From assembly GCA_019454045.1 (NCBI GenBank), contig SKCR01036770.1, forward strand, positions 124,001-188,000: DNA of 64,000 nucleotides, in the 5' to 3' direction. This document shows, piece after piece, positions 45,452 to 57,326 of this stretch. A program made the position numbers and the translations under genes. The notes beneath the pieces are model-generated. The model did no database searches and had not been told where the DNA came from. It was given only the letters and a program-made list of their open reading frames with translations. Source of the DNA: Zanthoxylum bungeanum. Lineage: Eukaryota; Streptophyta; Magnoliopsida; Sapindales; Rutaceae. Each line of letters starts with the position of its first letter. Position 1 is the stretch's first letter.

Positions 45452-48400
45452 ATGGCATCAAGAGCTATAGGTTCAAGCATGAAAAATTGTAGGGCTTAAA
45501 ATTGGGTATTTTGTATTTGAGCATGATTTTATAAAATTGGATGTTTAAGCATGCCTAATATATGTTATATTGAAGATTGATTTGATCAATTTCAACAAAA
45601 TGTGATTGGATCAATTTTGCCCAAAAATGTTACCTTGGCCGAATGTATTATGTATTTTAGGTTCTTGGAATTTTTTGAATTTTGATTCATTAGATGAATT
45701 GGAATCATAATGTTTGATGGTAATTTAAGGTTAATTGGATTGTACTTTGAATTGAACATAAAACCCCAAAATCCTCATGTTGGCCGAATAGGTATATGCC
45801 CTAATGTCTTGGTAATTTTGATTTTTTGAACAATTGGATGTGTTGGAAATCATTTAGGATGTTGATTTAATGTCGATTGTGGGTTTGATTGGATTGAAAC
45901 CAAATCGGACACAAAATCCCTCATTTGGCCGAGAGCTTTAAAGCATGTAATGAGTTTGATTTTTTCATTTATGTGTTGGACATGTGATGATGATAATGAA
46001 CATGATTAATTGGACTAATTTCATGTTTTAGAAATATTGATTTGGGTGATTAATCATGTAATACACTTTAGGTAATTAAATTGCGAAATTGGATTTGTGT
46101 AATTTAATGAATTAGGCCTTTAAATTGGATTTGGGCTTATTAAGTTGTAATTGGGCTTATTGGGCTTGATTTTATCAAGATGGGTTTAGGCCATGTGGAT
46201 TGGATCCAATTGGGCCCAAAACCATAACCATAAAACCCAAATGCAACTTATAAACCTTTAAAGTTTAATTGGGCCTAATGGGCCTAAATTGATTTCTGGG
46301 CTTATGGGGTTACACCTTGATTGGGCTTTGGTTTCCGAAGCCCACGCCTTAAAGAAATTAATTAAAGCCCATTAGACTTGAATTGAATTGACGTTGGACG
46401 TTAATCGGGCTTTGAGACCCGACACGATTAAATTTGGAATTTAAGTCGTTAAAGGTTTATTAAATAAAGTGTAGTATTTAATTTGGAATTGAATAGTGAA
46501 TTAGTATTAAATACATATTAAATTTGATTTAATGTTGTAGTTTAATTTAATTCATGAATTCGTACTTTGAGTACTTATTCGCAAAACGAGTTTGACTCGA
46601 GCAAAATCAAATCGTTGTTTGAACATTGGATGATCACATAATTATCAGATTAATTAATTTGATTAGATTGATTGATAGCATGCTTTTGTGTGAATACGTG
46701 GTTGTGATGAATGAATAATGTATATCGGATGGATATTAGTCGGGTGGGGGCAATTTTGGAAATTGTTGTAATAAATTCGATTTATTAAATTGGACCTGCG
46801 TGTCCAGCCTTATCACCTCTATTCTCTTTGTATTCTCTTCTCACATATTCCCCTCAATGTTAATGAGGTTTCTTTAGAAGTGTAGTGTAACAGGTAGAAG
46901 TAATACAAGTGCTAGCTTGAGTGAGAAAGGGAGAGATTTGATCTAGGATCAATATGTTAAATATCCATCCGCATATCATTATTATTTTATTTCATATGCG
47001 CTTTATTATGTATTTAGAATGCATGTTTAAGGGTGTATGATGATGAGACCTTAACAAAGATAATTAAATTGGTAGCCAATTTGCACGCGAAAAGCCCTCA
47101 TTAAAATATCATGCGTCTTTTCCTTCCATTGAGTGATTCTTGCTCAAGATCCTAGATTGGCATGGGTTGTTGGCCAAAGTCAAGCCCTTGTCCGTCGAAG
47201 ATGTGTTTGAATCACGAGGCTTTGTTCCATATTGGTGTCTTGTCCAAGTTGTGGTTTGTTGGCCAAAGTCAAGACCACTTCTTGTCCATCGACATTGATT
47301 ACGAAGCTTCCATGGTCAATGGGTCCGCGCTTGACTGGGATCATTAGGTTTGTTGTGCCAAAGCCAAGGCCTAGTTGATTCAGAGGAAAAAGGTTAGGGT
47401 ATTTATTGGATATATAGGCATATATAGGATATATGTTTAGGACTTGGATGTCCACCTACTGGATCTAGGAATTGGATTAGATCCAATTGATCTTAGAGAT
47501 CTACCTAGTTAATTATCATACAATTGTTGGCCAAAGTCAAGATTGTGTGATATTTAACGGGATCCTAGCCCACTAGGAAACACGGTTTCCGAGTACTCGA
47601 CAGAGGGTTAGAGGCTCGACGAAAAATAGTGGGAGGCAAGAATTGAATTTGCAATATTCGTTCAATTACTCGCCATACGCGCTCAAACAAATATCACTCG
47701 TCATATATTAAAAGTATTAGTTGGACTAATACTTAATGTTGTTTTAATAAACAGTTGGACTGTATTATAGTTGATTATATATAATTGGATTATATTAATC
47801 AATATATTTGAATTAATTAATTTCAGTTTACAGTTGATTTTATAATTGGATTATAGTAATCAATGTAATTGAGGTTAATTAATTTGGATTATATTTGATT
47901 ATATAGTTGGACTATTATAATCATTATAATATATATAGTACCACTAATCATTGATTAAATAGTTGGACTATTGAAATCAAGAAAGAATTGAAAAGTTGGA
48001 TATTTAAAATATAATCTGGGATTAAAATATTTTAAATGATTTAATTTTCAAATTGGGAATAAATAATAAGGTTACTTTATTTGATAAAATAACTTATTAT
48101 ACCTTAAGCCCAAAATTAAGCAACATAAGTAGAGCATAAAATCTTTAGAAGATTTATGTGATGATGACTTTAGTGCTTAATTTAATATACTTGTCATAAA
48201 TCTAATTTTAGATTTAAGAAGTATTAAAATTGCAATTTATAATTCTTGGAGAATTAATTGACTATTCTAGAGGAGATAAAGTCAAAGTTTGCAATTGGGC
48301 ATGTAGCACGAGGTGCACATCGTTTCAATATTCTAAAACCCAAGGCTTGGCCAAAGTTTGTGAAATATTGAAAATGATAATTGACATATCCCAAAGTGAC

Positions 48401-48500
48401 TACCATTTGGATATGGCAGACACGAAGGAATTAAAGAAAGGGCAAGGCTCTGACTTTAAAAATGTTTGTCAAAGTTATGTTCATAACTAGTATTGAAATT
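45452..48500 (+). other. Family D copy 1 leader and lost gag region
   Basis: The primer-site position reads TGGCATCAAGAGC (45453), a variant of TGGTATCAGAGC shared with copy 2. No gag domain can be read. The motif TTGGCCAAAGTCAAG occurs at about 47171, 47260 and 47528, with GTGCCAAAGCCAAG at 47355, an iterated layout like that of A. 47720-47990 is AT-rich with repeated 'ttgatta' / 'taatcaa' and 'agttggacta' words. The 86-codon frame at 48230-48490 is broken by indels in copy 2, so I do not call it a gene. Confidence 0.6.
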
Positions 48501-51242
48501 AGATTTTAAATACTTAGTGTGGTACATAAAATATATGTATTGATGTTCAGAATCTGCTTTGAGCAGGATACTGACTTCAAGCTGAGATTGCTCTGCGAAT
48601 CGGAAACGGGACGAAAGTCGCTGTTTCGACCGTAGATACCTAAGTTTAGGAACTACCCTTCGGGTGTGTACTTAAATTAAGAACTGTTATAATGTAACTA
48701 GTTTGACTAGAGACATTATCTCTATATCAGTGTTTAATCCATTGTGGATAAACCTTTATATTATAGAACACTAAGTGTTTCATTATATAAAGATGATACT
48801 GAGATAAACACATTAGATGTGAATAACAGAATTTATATTTTGAATATAATCTCAAAACATATAAAATGACAAATAAATAGCTCAAATTGATTTGATCAAG
48901 TAGAGACTTATTTGTGGCATTGTTGTCTAGGACAGAATTAAACAAGACTCGTATATCCGCACTTTTGAAGAGTGGGTACTAGGACTAATTTGACTATTCA
49001 AATAAAGTCTACGAATCTAGTTTATTAGGTAAAGTACCTAAAACACTGTTTACTTAGTAATAGTGTAAGTGCCACCGATCTGTTAGCCCTATTCATGGTG
49101 AAGTAAGTGGGCCCATATCTAGCTAGGCTAGATGTGAACATGAATATTTCGTGACCTTAACGGATGTGGCATCACGTTATGGTTATGTGTTTCTTTTGAA
49201 GAACACAAATCGGAAACTATTAGGGTTTCGACACGAAGTAGATAAACAGATCGACTATAGTATTATGCCGTCACGGTAAGACCGTAATGAAAATACTTAA
49301 GCAGTAAGTTTCAAAAATACATGAAAGAGTATAGTATTCTTTCAGATGAGGACTCCTCCCGAGACACGTCAGTTTGACGGTGTGTCCAAACTAAAAACCG
49401 AATTTTTGTTGGACATGATAAGGTTTATCACGAGTCGCTCTGAGCTATCATTTCCTTCAACGGATATGTATTAACAGTGCAAAGCTTATTTAGAATAAGG
49501 TTCCATATAAATCTGTTTGACAGATATCATATAGGATATGAACAGGAAAGAAACAGGGTTTCTCATTCCTAATGATTTGGGTATGCTAGGCATAACGTTT
49601 GGATGATACCAAACAAAGGACCCAAATTGGATAAGTGCCAATCATAGGTTATCCTAATGGGAAACCATAAGTATAGTACTTATAAATCTCACATGAGAAC
49701 AATATAATTGTTGCTCACCATGCGGTTTTCCTAAGAGGAACACCGATATGCAGTGGTCAGTGTGAGGATAGTGATACTCGATGAAAATCGGAGTAATACT
49801 ATTCAAGGCACGAAGTCCTTAAAGGAACACAAACAGTTCATCAATGATGAATATGTACCATTAATCTTCGAATACACAAGAACCGCGTAGATCGGAGAGA
49901 ATCAGAAAACAACCTGGGGTATGGGTTTCTGATGTAACCTCATAAAGATATTAATCTTGTGGAGGTATACCAACCGACTACGTTTTGAGGAAGTGATACG
50001 AGGTATCTACTCCCTATTATGGCAAAGTGCCATGAGTCTGAAATGGATACCATATATAACAACTATGTTTGGATACTAGTTGTTGTACCGTAAGGCATTG
50101 TGCCTATTGGTACTGTAAACGTCTTCAAGGAAGACATATATGTATCGTTATCAGCATTATGTTAATAACGGTTCAACCTTTTACCTGTTGCCATAGTAAA
50201 TCCATTTTGATGATGCTTGTTGATACTGCATATTTCATTTATGAAATACGTTTGTAGTAAAGATCAAAATCGCCTTCCTGAAAAGGAAACCTTTTGGCGG
50301 ATGTTTTCAACATCCTGACGATTTTGTATAACTGACAAACAAGGTTTGCGGGTTATTCGATCCATGTTTGGATTGGAGCAAGCATAAGGTTCTTGGAACT
50401 ATCGTTTTGAAGTAATCATAATGGTTTATGATTTAACTCAAAACGAAATAATTCTCGTGTATATAAGGAGGTTAGTGGGAGCGCACTAACAATGAAATTC
50501 CCATAAAGCAATTGGTGAAAGCTTGGCTTTCATAGAAATTCTCCGTAGAATTCTGGGGAGTAACAACCTTTATTCAAGGAATAAAGATCTACTGGGATAG
50601 ATTTGGAGTTGTTAACACTCTCTGGGAAATTGTACATTTAAAATGTACTTGATTTGGTGTCTCATACGCTTTGAGCATATGGAGTCACAATCAGGACAAT
50701 CCAAGTGATAGTCACTGGATTGAAGTTAAGGACATCTATTAGTATCTTAGAGAACTAAAGATGCTGTCTAAAACTATGGAGAATGAGAACTTGAAGTGAC
50801 TGGGATCACTGCTGCAAGTTTCCAAACAGTTAAATACTGCGGTACTATAAAGTTTGAAAAACGGGACAGTGAGCTGGAAATCTTCCGAGCAAGATACTGT
50901 TGCCGAATAAACAACAAATTCGGATTATTGCTGCGGTGCTGAGGCAGCAATAGAAGCCATTTGGGTCAATAATAAATCTAATTAGATTAGATATAGTTCT
51001 GTTAGCAGCTGAGCTAGGCGTCAGCACAAGGCTAAAGAATTAAAGGTCTCATCGACGATCCCAGATTATACTTCTATATTCATCTGATTCGTTCGGATCA
51101 TACATCGTGGCGATGTGGTGATCGTATAGATCGCGTCAGAAAATAATCATGGAAATCCGCTGCTGATGAAAACCTTTTCTCAGCAATTTGAGCGAACTGT
51201 ACATAGTTCGGGTGTACGACACTTGAGTGACTGGCTATGTGC
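48501..51242 (+). pseudogene. Family D copy 1 pol remnant
   Basis: Order is Copia. Protease core 'EIALRIGNGTKVAVSTVDT' with stops at 48641 and 48647. Integrase zinc text 'LWHCCLG' near 48910 and core 'FVTLTDVASRYGYVFLL' near 49150. RT start 'HESEMDTIYNNYVW' near 50035, 'FGLEQA*GSWN' with a stop at 50385, and 'KEVSGSALTM'. RT thumb 'FIQGIKIYWDR'. RNase H 'SHWIEVKDIY*YLRELKM' (stop 50740), 'NGTVSWKSSEQDTVAE' and 'IIHRGDV' near 51100. The YVDD box is not readable. Purine tract 'caagtgggagat' ends at 51254. Confidence 0.8.
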
Positions 51243-51254
51243 CAAGTGGGAGAT

Positions 51255-53339
51255 TGTTGGATAATATGACCCATATCGTCACTATTTGTACAGATCATAG
51301 TGTTGTTGTACAAATTAACTATGTGACAAGGAAATTGCACTCTCATCATTTGTGATTAGATCACCTTAGATTATAAATGAAGAGAGGTCCCTATGATTAG
51401 TTCCTGGATTGAGAATGATATGAGACAGTATCAGTCCACGAAGGATTAATCATTAAATATCCCTAGCCGGAGTATTATCGAGACTGGACATCGATAATGC
51501 GGAATAGGCTAGTATTGCACTTGTGCGCGTTGTGAGGGCACAACAGCATAGTTCTCATATATATAAGTATTGGATACTTATGCAAGTGCGATAGGAGGTT
51601 GTGTTTCACCGATGGTACGGGAAAAAGCTTCGCTCTGGATAGACCCCTCGGAATCCCATTGGTATTATGACTATGTGTCTATGGGAGTCCGACATCAGGG
51701 TAGGTGTATTTGGTCTTAACCTGAGACTTACACCGCTAATGCTTACGACAATCAATATACTTTAGTTGAGGTCGTCCAGGGCTGTAACAGGTTCTGTGTA
51801 CGCCAATGCTGGGTATATTGAGAATCGTAGAGTATTGGGTGTGATGTCAAGACGGAAGTATCACTCCAGTCATAGTGGAGATGATGTCACGCAGGATACG
51901 GTATTAGTGCTCTTAAGTGCTGGCCGACCATCGGGATATTATGACAAGGTCATGTATATCCGATTATAGAGACTAGTTACCAGACATCCGACATGTGCTT
52001 CGGACGGAGACACTTATCCAGCCCCAGCCCTAGCACGTGACTATCCGATACTGGGCCGATATACATAATACTTAGTAGACTACGCCTGATATAGATCATT
52101 AGATATTCTTATAAGGATATGTCCGGAGAATTGGGTAGACTTGGTGCTTTGCTAGGAGTCGACCTTGTCTCGTAATCGGTAGAACGTAGTACTTGGTACG
52201 TACGTGATTCGGATACTCCGACGACCGTATTTACTGCCAAAACATATCCGGGGATCTCATGGGTCGCTTCCCAGTGATCCACCGATGACGCATGACTCGC
52301 ACATTTATTAATCTGGATTATTTGATGAGAGAGAGAAAATTAATCTAGGATTAATTACGGAAATATTTATCTGGGATAAAATATCGTCTAAAGAGAGAGA
52401 ATGATTAATTTAGAATTAATCGGTAAATTAATATATTCGATATATTAAACGAAATTAGATTTCGACGCGGAATTAAAATTAGATTTTAATTCGGGCGAAC
52501 GAATTAATTTAGAATTAATTCGTTAGCGACGTGAATAGTGAATTCGCTAGGCGTAATCATTTAATTACGACGCGACGGAAAATTCGCTAATTGAGAATTA
52601 GTGAACCCGAGCCCGAGTGTGATTGCGAGCGCATTCGTATTTCGAATTCGAGTGTGGAAACGCAAGTCACATCAAGCGTCAAATCATTCGTCACATCAAG
52701 CGTCAAATCAAATGTCACTTTGAGTGATATGATTGATTGATGTGATTGATTGATTGAAAGACACACATCACTTTATTAAAGTAAAATGAATAGTTGATGT
52801 GTGTGGTTGAAATAGTGAAAGTTGGTGGGAGCATTTACCATTTAATTATTAGATTTTTTATTTGGTAAATACTTTACATATTTTATGGAAAAATATATAA
52901 ACCTTTTTGGAAAAGATTTCACCAATTTTTACACACTTTTTCCCTCTCTTTCTCTCCATCATTATTCACGGCCAAATGGGAAGTAAAATGCTCACTGGTT
53001 TTCTTCATTTTGGGCGTGAGTTTGGGAAGCAATGTGCTTGATTTTGTGGCAAAATCAAGAAGAGCTAGCACTCCGAGAGACTTGCGAAGGTGGTAGGGAG
53101 GTTCACCCATGAGTCGGGAACCATTCGACGAAGATTCGAAGCTCAAAACTTGACTCAAAACTGAAACTGTCAAGGCAGTGGACTGCACTGCAGTTGCGTT
53201 TTTTGCAAGGGATAAATCAATTTTGTTTGTTGCCGATTCGTCTCAACCGATCGATGTGAGTATTCCGCTACCTCCTTTGATGTATTCACACATGTTTTTC
53301 ATTGCTTGTTTGATCTTGGGACCTAGATAAAACCTAACA
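51255..53339 (+). mobile_element. Family D copy 1, 3' LTR
   Basis: Near-identical to 43362-45451, same TG...CA ends. Differences are scattered single-base changes and short indels, for example in 'gacgg(ggc)agacac' and 'gggagcaatg'-type words. Confidence 0.9.
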
Positions 53340-54178
53340 ATTATAGGATTGTCGCAATCGACGTACATAGATAAGATGTTAGAAAAGTACAGTTTTACTA
53401 ACTGCAAGGCAGCAAATGTACTTTTCTGATATGACATACATCTTTCAAAGAAAATGGCACCTCAGACTGAGGAATAGAGAGTTAGGATGTCTTCATTGCC
53501 ATATGCTTCTTATATTGGAAGCATAATATATGCTATGTTATGTAATAGACCTGAAATCAGTTTCGGCGTCAGTGTGACCAGCCAATATCAATCTGATCCA
53601 GGTAATGATCATTGGACAGCCGTGAAACATATCCTGAAATATCTTAAAGGTACTAGGGATAAATTTATGATATATGGAGAAGAAGAGCTACTTGTTAAGA
53701 GTTATACAGACTCCGACTTCCAAGGAGACCCAGATGATAGAAAATCTACATCAGGTTACGTATTTACCCTTAACGGTGGTGCAGTTAGTTGGCGATGTTC
53801 AAAGCAAGGCTCAATAGCTGATTCCACCACTGAGGCATAATTTATAACAGCTTCAGAAGCTGCTAAAGAAGCTGTTTGAATTAGAAATTTTATCATAGAA
53901 CTTGGAGTTCTACCCAGTATTGTAGATTCGATCCCATTATACTGTGATAATAAATGAGCATTGCACAGGCTAAGGAGCCAAGGGCGCATTCCAAGTCTAA
54001 GCATGTGGAAAGGAAATATTACGTAATTAGAGAGATAATTGAACGAAAAGACATAGTGGTCTTGAAGGTTCAAGGACTAGACAACATATCATACCCGCTT
54101 ACAAAGGCCTTACCTCCTAAGTTATTCGATAAACATGTGGAGGAGATGAGACTGCGGTACCATCCAGATTGGCACTAA
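53340..54178 (+). pseudogene. Family B RT thumb and RNase H
   Basis: Resumes B pol after D copy 1: 'IGLSQSTYIDKMLEKYSF', then 'SSLPYASYIGSIIYAML' and RNase H with Asp in 'SYTDSDFQGDPDDRKST' and Glu in 'DSTTEA', a TAA at 53837, a TGA at 53877 for Trp (AAKEAVW), and Asp in 'LYCDNK'. A frameshift near 53950 leads to 'AQAKEPRAHSKSKHVERKYY' and the terminal stop at 54176. Its C-terminus resembles those of A and C (DKHVEEMRLRYHPDWH). Confidence 0.85.
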
Positions 54179-54191
54179 GCAAGTGGGAGTT

Positions 54192-54981
54192 TGTTGGAGT
54201 TAGTGCTTGGAGTGCCAATCCGAATTGTATATTTTATTATTTATTAATAAAATAACTACATTTTCATATCTTAATAATGGTATTGTCATTATGCGCATTA
54301 GATTGATGTATAGAGATGCTAAGTATGACATCGACCTTAGAATAGTCTTGTAGTAATACTAGACACTAGGTGGTCTAATATTAGGATAAGTATTAATATT
54401 ATAAACTATTCTTAAAGTGAATATTCTTAGTTGTTGGTTTTAGAATACGGTCGAATCCCTATAACCTAGAAGACTAGCACAAGTCGTATATTGGAATTGA
54501 AGTTCCAATGGTTTAACCCGATGTACCATGAGGTTTGGAAACTAGTATAGACATGTCGGTATTGGTTGGACCGAATACTGAATGACTCACAAATGATTCC
54601 TAATGGGTGTTTTTGAAGTGTTTAGGGAAGACCGGAAGAAATTAGGGTAATAGACCTTAATTCTTTTAGCTAACTGGAAAGTCAGTTGAAGGAAAACAAA
54701 GAAAACAAAAAAATTGATATGTTATTGTGCACACAGTGCACGCGCTGCGAGCGTGCACTGTAGTACTCGCGTATGCGCTACGCGCGCTGATTTTGTTTTC
54801 GCTTGATTTTGAGCATCCGGACTCCGATTCATCCATAATTTTTTCCTATACACTCGTAATGGAATATAATATTTAATTAAATATTTTAAAATTACACCCA
54901 TCCTTGATATCTATGGGTTAGACCCATTTCCGCTGTGCGGGGCACTAATCCGACCCTAGGGGTTCCATAATTTCCCCAACA
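54192..54981 (+). mobile_element. Copia family B 3' LTR, internally deleted
   Basis: Follows the purine tract 'gcaagtgggagtt' and starts TGTTGGAGTTAG. It supplies the first 350 bp missing from the 5' LTR, then jumps near 54605 from sequence matching 21640 to sequence matching 28416. About 1.7 kb of LTR is deleted, including the TATA region. It ends TTTCCCCAACA. Confidence 0.8.
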
Positions 54982-55234
54982 TGCTGCCCATACAAGGTTA
55001 CTTTGTAAGGATGTTATCTTCTATGGATATATTCATGTGTCAACTGAATCTGAATAGCTGGAGGATATTATCCGGCCAGTACATAATTTGAAGCCGAGCG
55101 GGACTGGGAGAACCGAGCTTCTCTGAGCTAAAAAGACTATACCGAATGAACGCCAACCCGAAAGAATACAAAGGTTTGTATTATCTTTCTACTCACGCCA
55201 GGGTCCTCCATGTTATCACAATCTCCCATCCACC
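54982..55234. other. Unassigned 253-bp spacer
   Basis: Lies between the B 3' LTR and D copy 2. It matches none of the families in this window and has no open frame. Words such as 'gagaaccgagcttctctgag' form a small inverted repeat. It may be the flanking DNA into which B and later D copy 2 inserted. The five bases before D copy 2 are CCACC. Confidence 0.5.
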
Positions 55235-57326
55235 TGTTGGACAAAATGACCCATAGCGTCACTATTTGCACATATCATTGTGTTGTTGTAGCAAATTAAC
55301 TATGTGACAAGGAAATTGCACTCTCATCATTTGTGATTAGATCACCATAGATATATAAATGAAGAGAGGTCCCTATGATTACTTCCTGGACTGAGAATGA
55401 TATGAGACAGTATCAGTCCCCGAAGGATTAATCATTAAATATCCCTAGCCGGAGTATTATCGAGACTGGACATCGATAATGCGGAATAGGCTAGTATTGC
55501 ACTTGTGTGCGTTGTGAGGGCACAACGGCATAGTTCTCATATATATAAGTATTGGATACTTATGCAAGTGCGATAGGAGGTCGTGTTTCACCGATGGTAC
55601 GGGAAACAGCTTCGCTCTGGATAGACCCTTCGGAATCCCATTGGTATTATGACTATGTGTCTATGGGAGGCCGAAATCAAGGTAGGTGTGTATAGTCTTA
55701 ACCTGAGACTTGCATCGCTAATACTTGCGATAATCGGTAGACTTTGGTCTTGGTGGTACAGGGCTTTAACCGGTTCTGCGTACACCACTTCTGGGTTTAT
55801 CAGAGAGTCGTAGTGTATTGGGTGTGATGTCAAGACGGAAGTATCACTTCAGTCATATTGGAGATGATGTCACGCAGGATACGGTACTAGTGCTCTTGAG
55901 TGTTGCGCAACCAATCGGGATATTGTGACCAGGTCATGAATATCCGATTATAGAGACTATGTTACCAGACATCCGATATGTGCTTCGGACGGGGTAGACA
56001 CTTATCCAGCCCCAGCCCTAGCACGTGACTATCCGATACTGGGCCGATACACACAATACAATCGTATACTACTACGCTTGATACAGATCTTAATATTCTT
56101 AAATGGATATGTCCGGAGAATTGGGTAGACTTGGTGCTTTGCTAGGAGTCGACCTTGTCTCGTAAATCGGTAAAACGTAGTACTTGGTACGTACGTGATT
56201 CGGATACTCCGACGACCGTATTTACTGCCAACTTATCCGGGGATCTCATGGGTCGCTTCCCGATAATCCACCGATGACGCACAACTCGCACTCTTGAATA
56301 ATCTGGGATTATATAGAAGAGAGAGAAAATTAATCTAGGATTAATTACGGAGATATTTTATCTAGGATAAAATATCGTCTAGAGAGAGATAACGATTAAT
56401 TTGGAATTAATCGGTAAATTAATATATTCGATATATTAAATGAAATTAGATTTCGACGCGGAATTAAAATTAGATTTTAATTCGGGCGAACGAATTAATT
56501 TAGAATTAATTCGTTAGCGACGTGAATAGTGAATTCGCTAGGCGTAATCATTTAATTACGACGCGACGGAAAAATCTTAATTTGGAATTAGCGAACCCGA
56601 GCCCGAGTGTGATTGCGAGCGCATTCGTATTTCGAATTCGAGTGCGGCATCGCAAGTCGCATCAAGCGTCAAATCAATCGTCACATCAAGCGTCAAATCA
56701 AAAGTCACTTTGAGTGATTGATTGATTGATTGATGGATTGATGGATTGACTTGCATCACATCACTTTATTAAAGTGACATGTGAATAGTTGATGTAAGTT
56801 GGTGTAATAGTGTTTGGAGGGAAAAGCATTTACTTTTGGATTTTTGATTTAATTCATTTAATTTTTTAGTATTTTTCTTGAAAAATATAAAAGGCTTTTT
56901 GGAAAAGCTTAACCAACACAATACACAACTTCATCTCTCTCTTTTTCTCTCTTCTCCTCACGCCCAAAACAGAAAATGTGGACTGGTTTTGAAGCCAAAA
57001 TGGTGTGAGCAATGGGAAGCAAGAGTTGGGTTTTTATGGCAAAAACCGCAAGTGCTAGCACACTACGAGTCTTGCGAAGGTGGTAGGGAGGTTCACCCAT
57101 GAGCCGGGATCCGTTTGACGAAGCTTGGAGCTCCGTTCTCAACTCAATTTTCTGATTTGAGGCAGTGGACTGCATCATTTGGGCGTCCTTGGCAGTGAGT
57201 TTTGTGGCTTTGTTCGTCTTCAAATCGACTCAACCGATCGATGTGAGTATTCCGCTACCTCCGTTGATGTATTCACGCATTGTTTTCATTGCTTGTTTGA
57301 TCTTGGGACCTAGATAATAACCAACA
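55235..57326 (+). mobile_element. Family D copy 2, 5' LTR
   Basis: Starts TGTTGGACAAAATG, ends CCAACA. It has a TATA box (TATAAAA) at 56886-56892. It carries 'gattgattgattgatggat' repeats near 56715 and the 'acatcaagcgtcaaatca' words also seen in copy 1. Confidence 0.9.

Larger units (their letters stand above)
43362..53339 (+). mobile_element. Copia family D, copy 1 (complete, non-autonomous)
   Basis: 9.98-kb element with LTRs at 43362-45451 and 51255-53339, primer-site-like word, long leader, and pol text in Copia order but without any open domain. I counted about 20 substitutions or small indels between LTRs of about 2.09 kb, so roughly 99% identity. Such a recent move by an element with a wrecked pol implies use of another element's enzymes. 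ATTAT target duplications flank it exactly. Confidence 0.9.

Noticed and set aside
48230..48490. 86-codon frame in D copy 1
   Set aside because: The corresponding DNA in copy 2 (60100-60360) has indels that change the frame, and no gag or other domain is evident.
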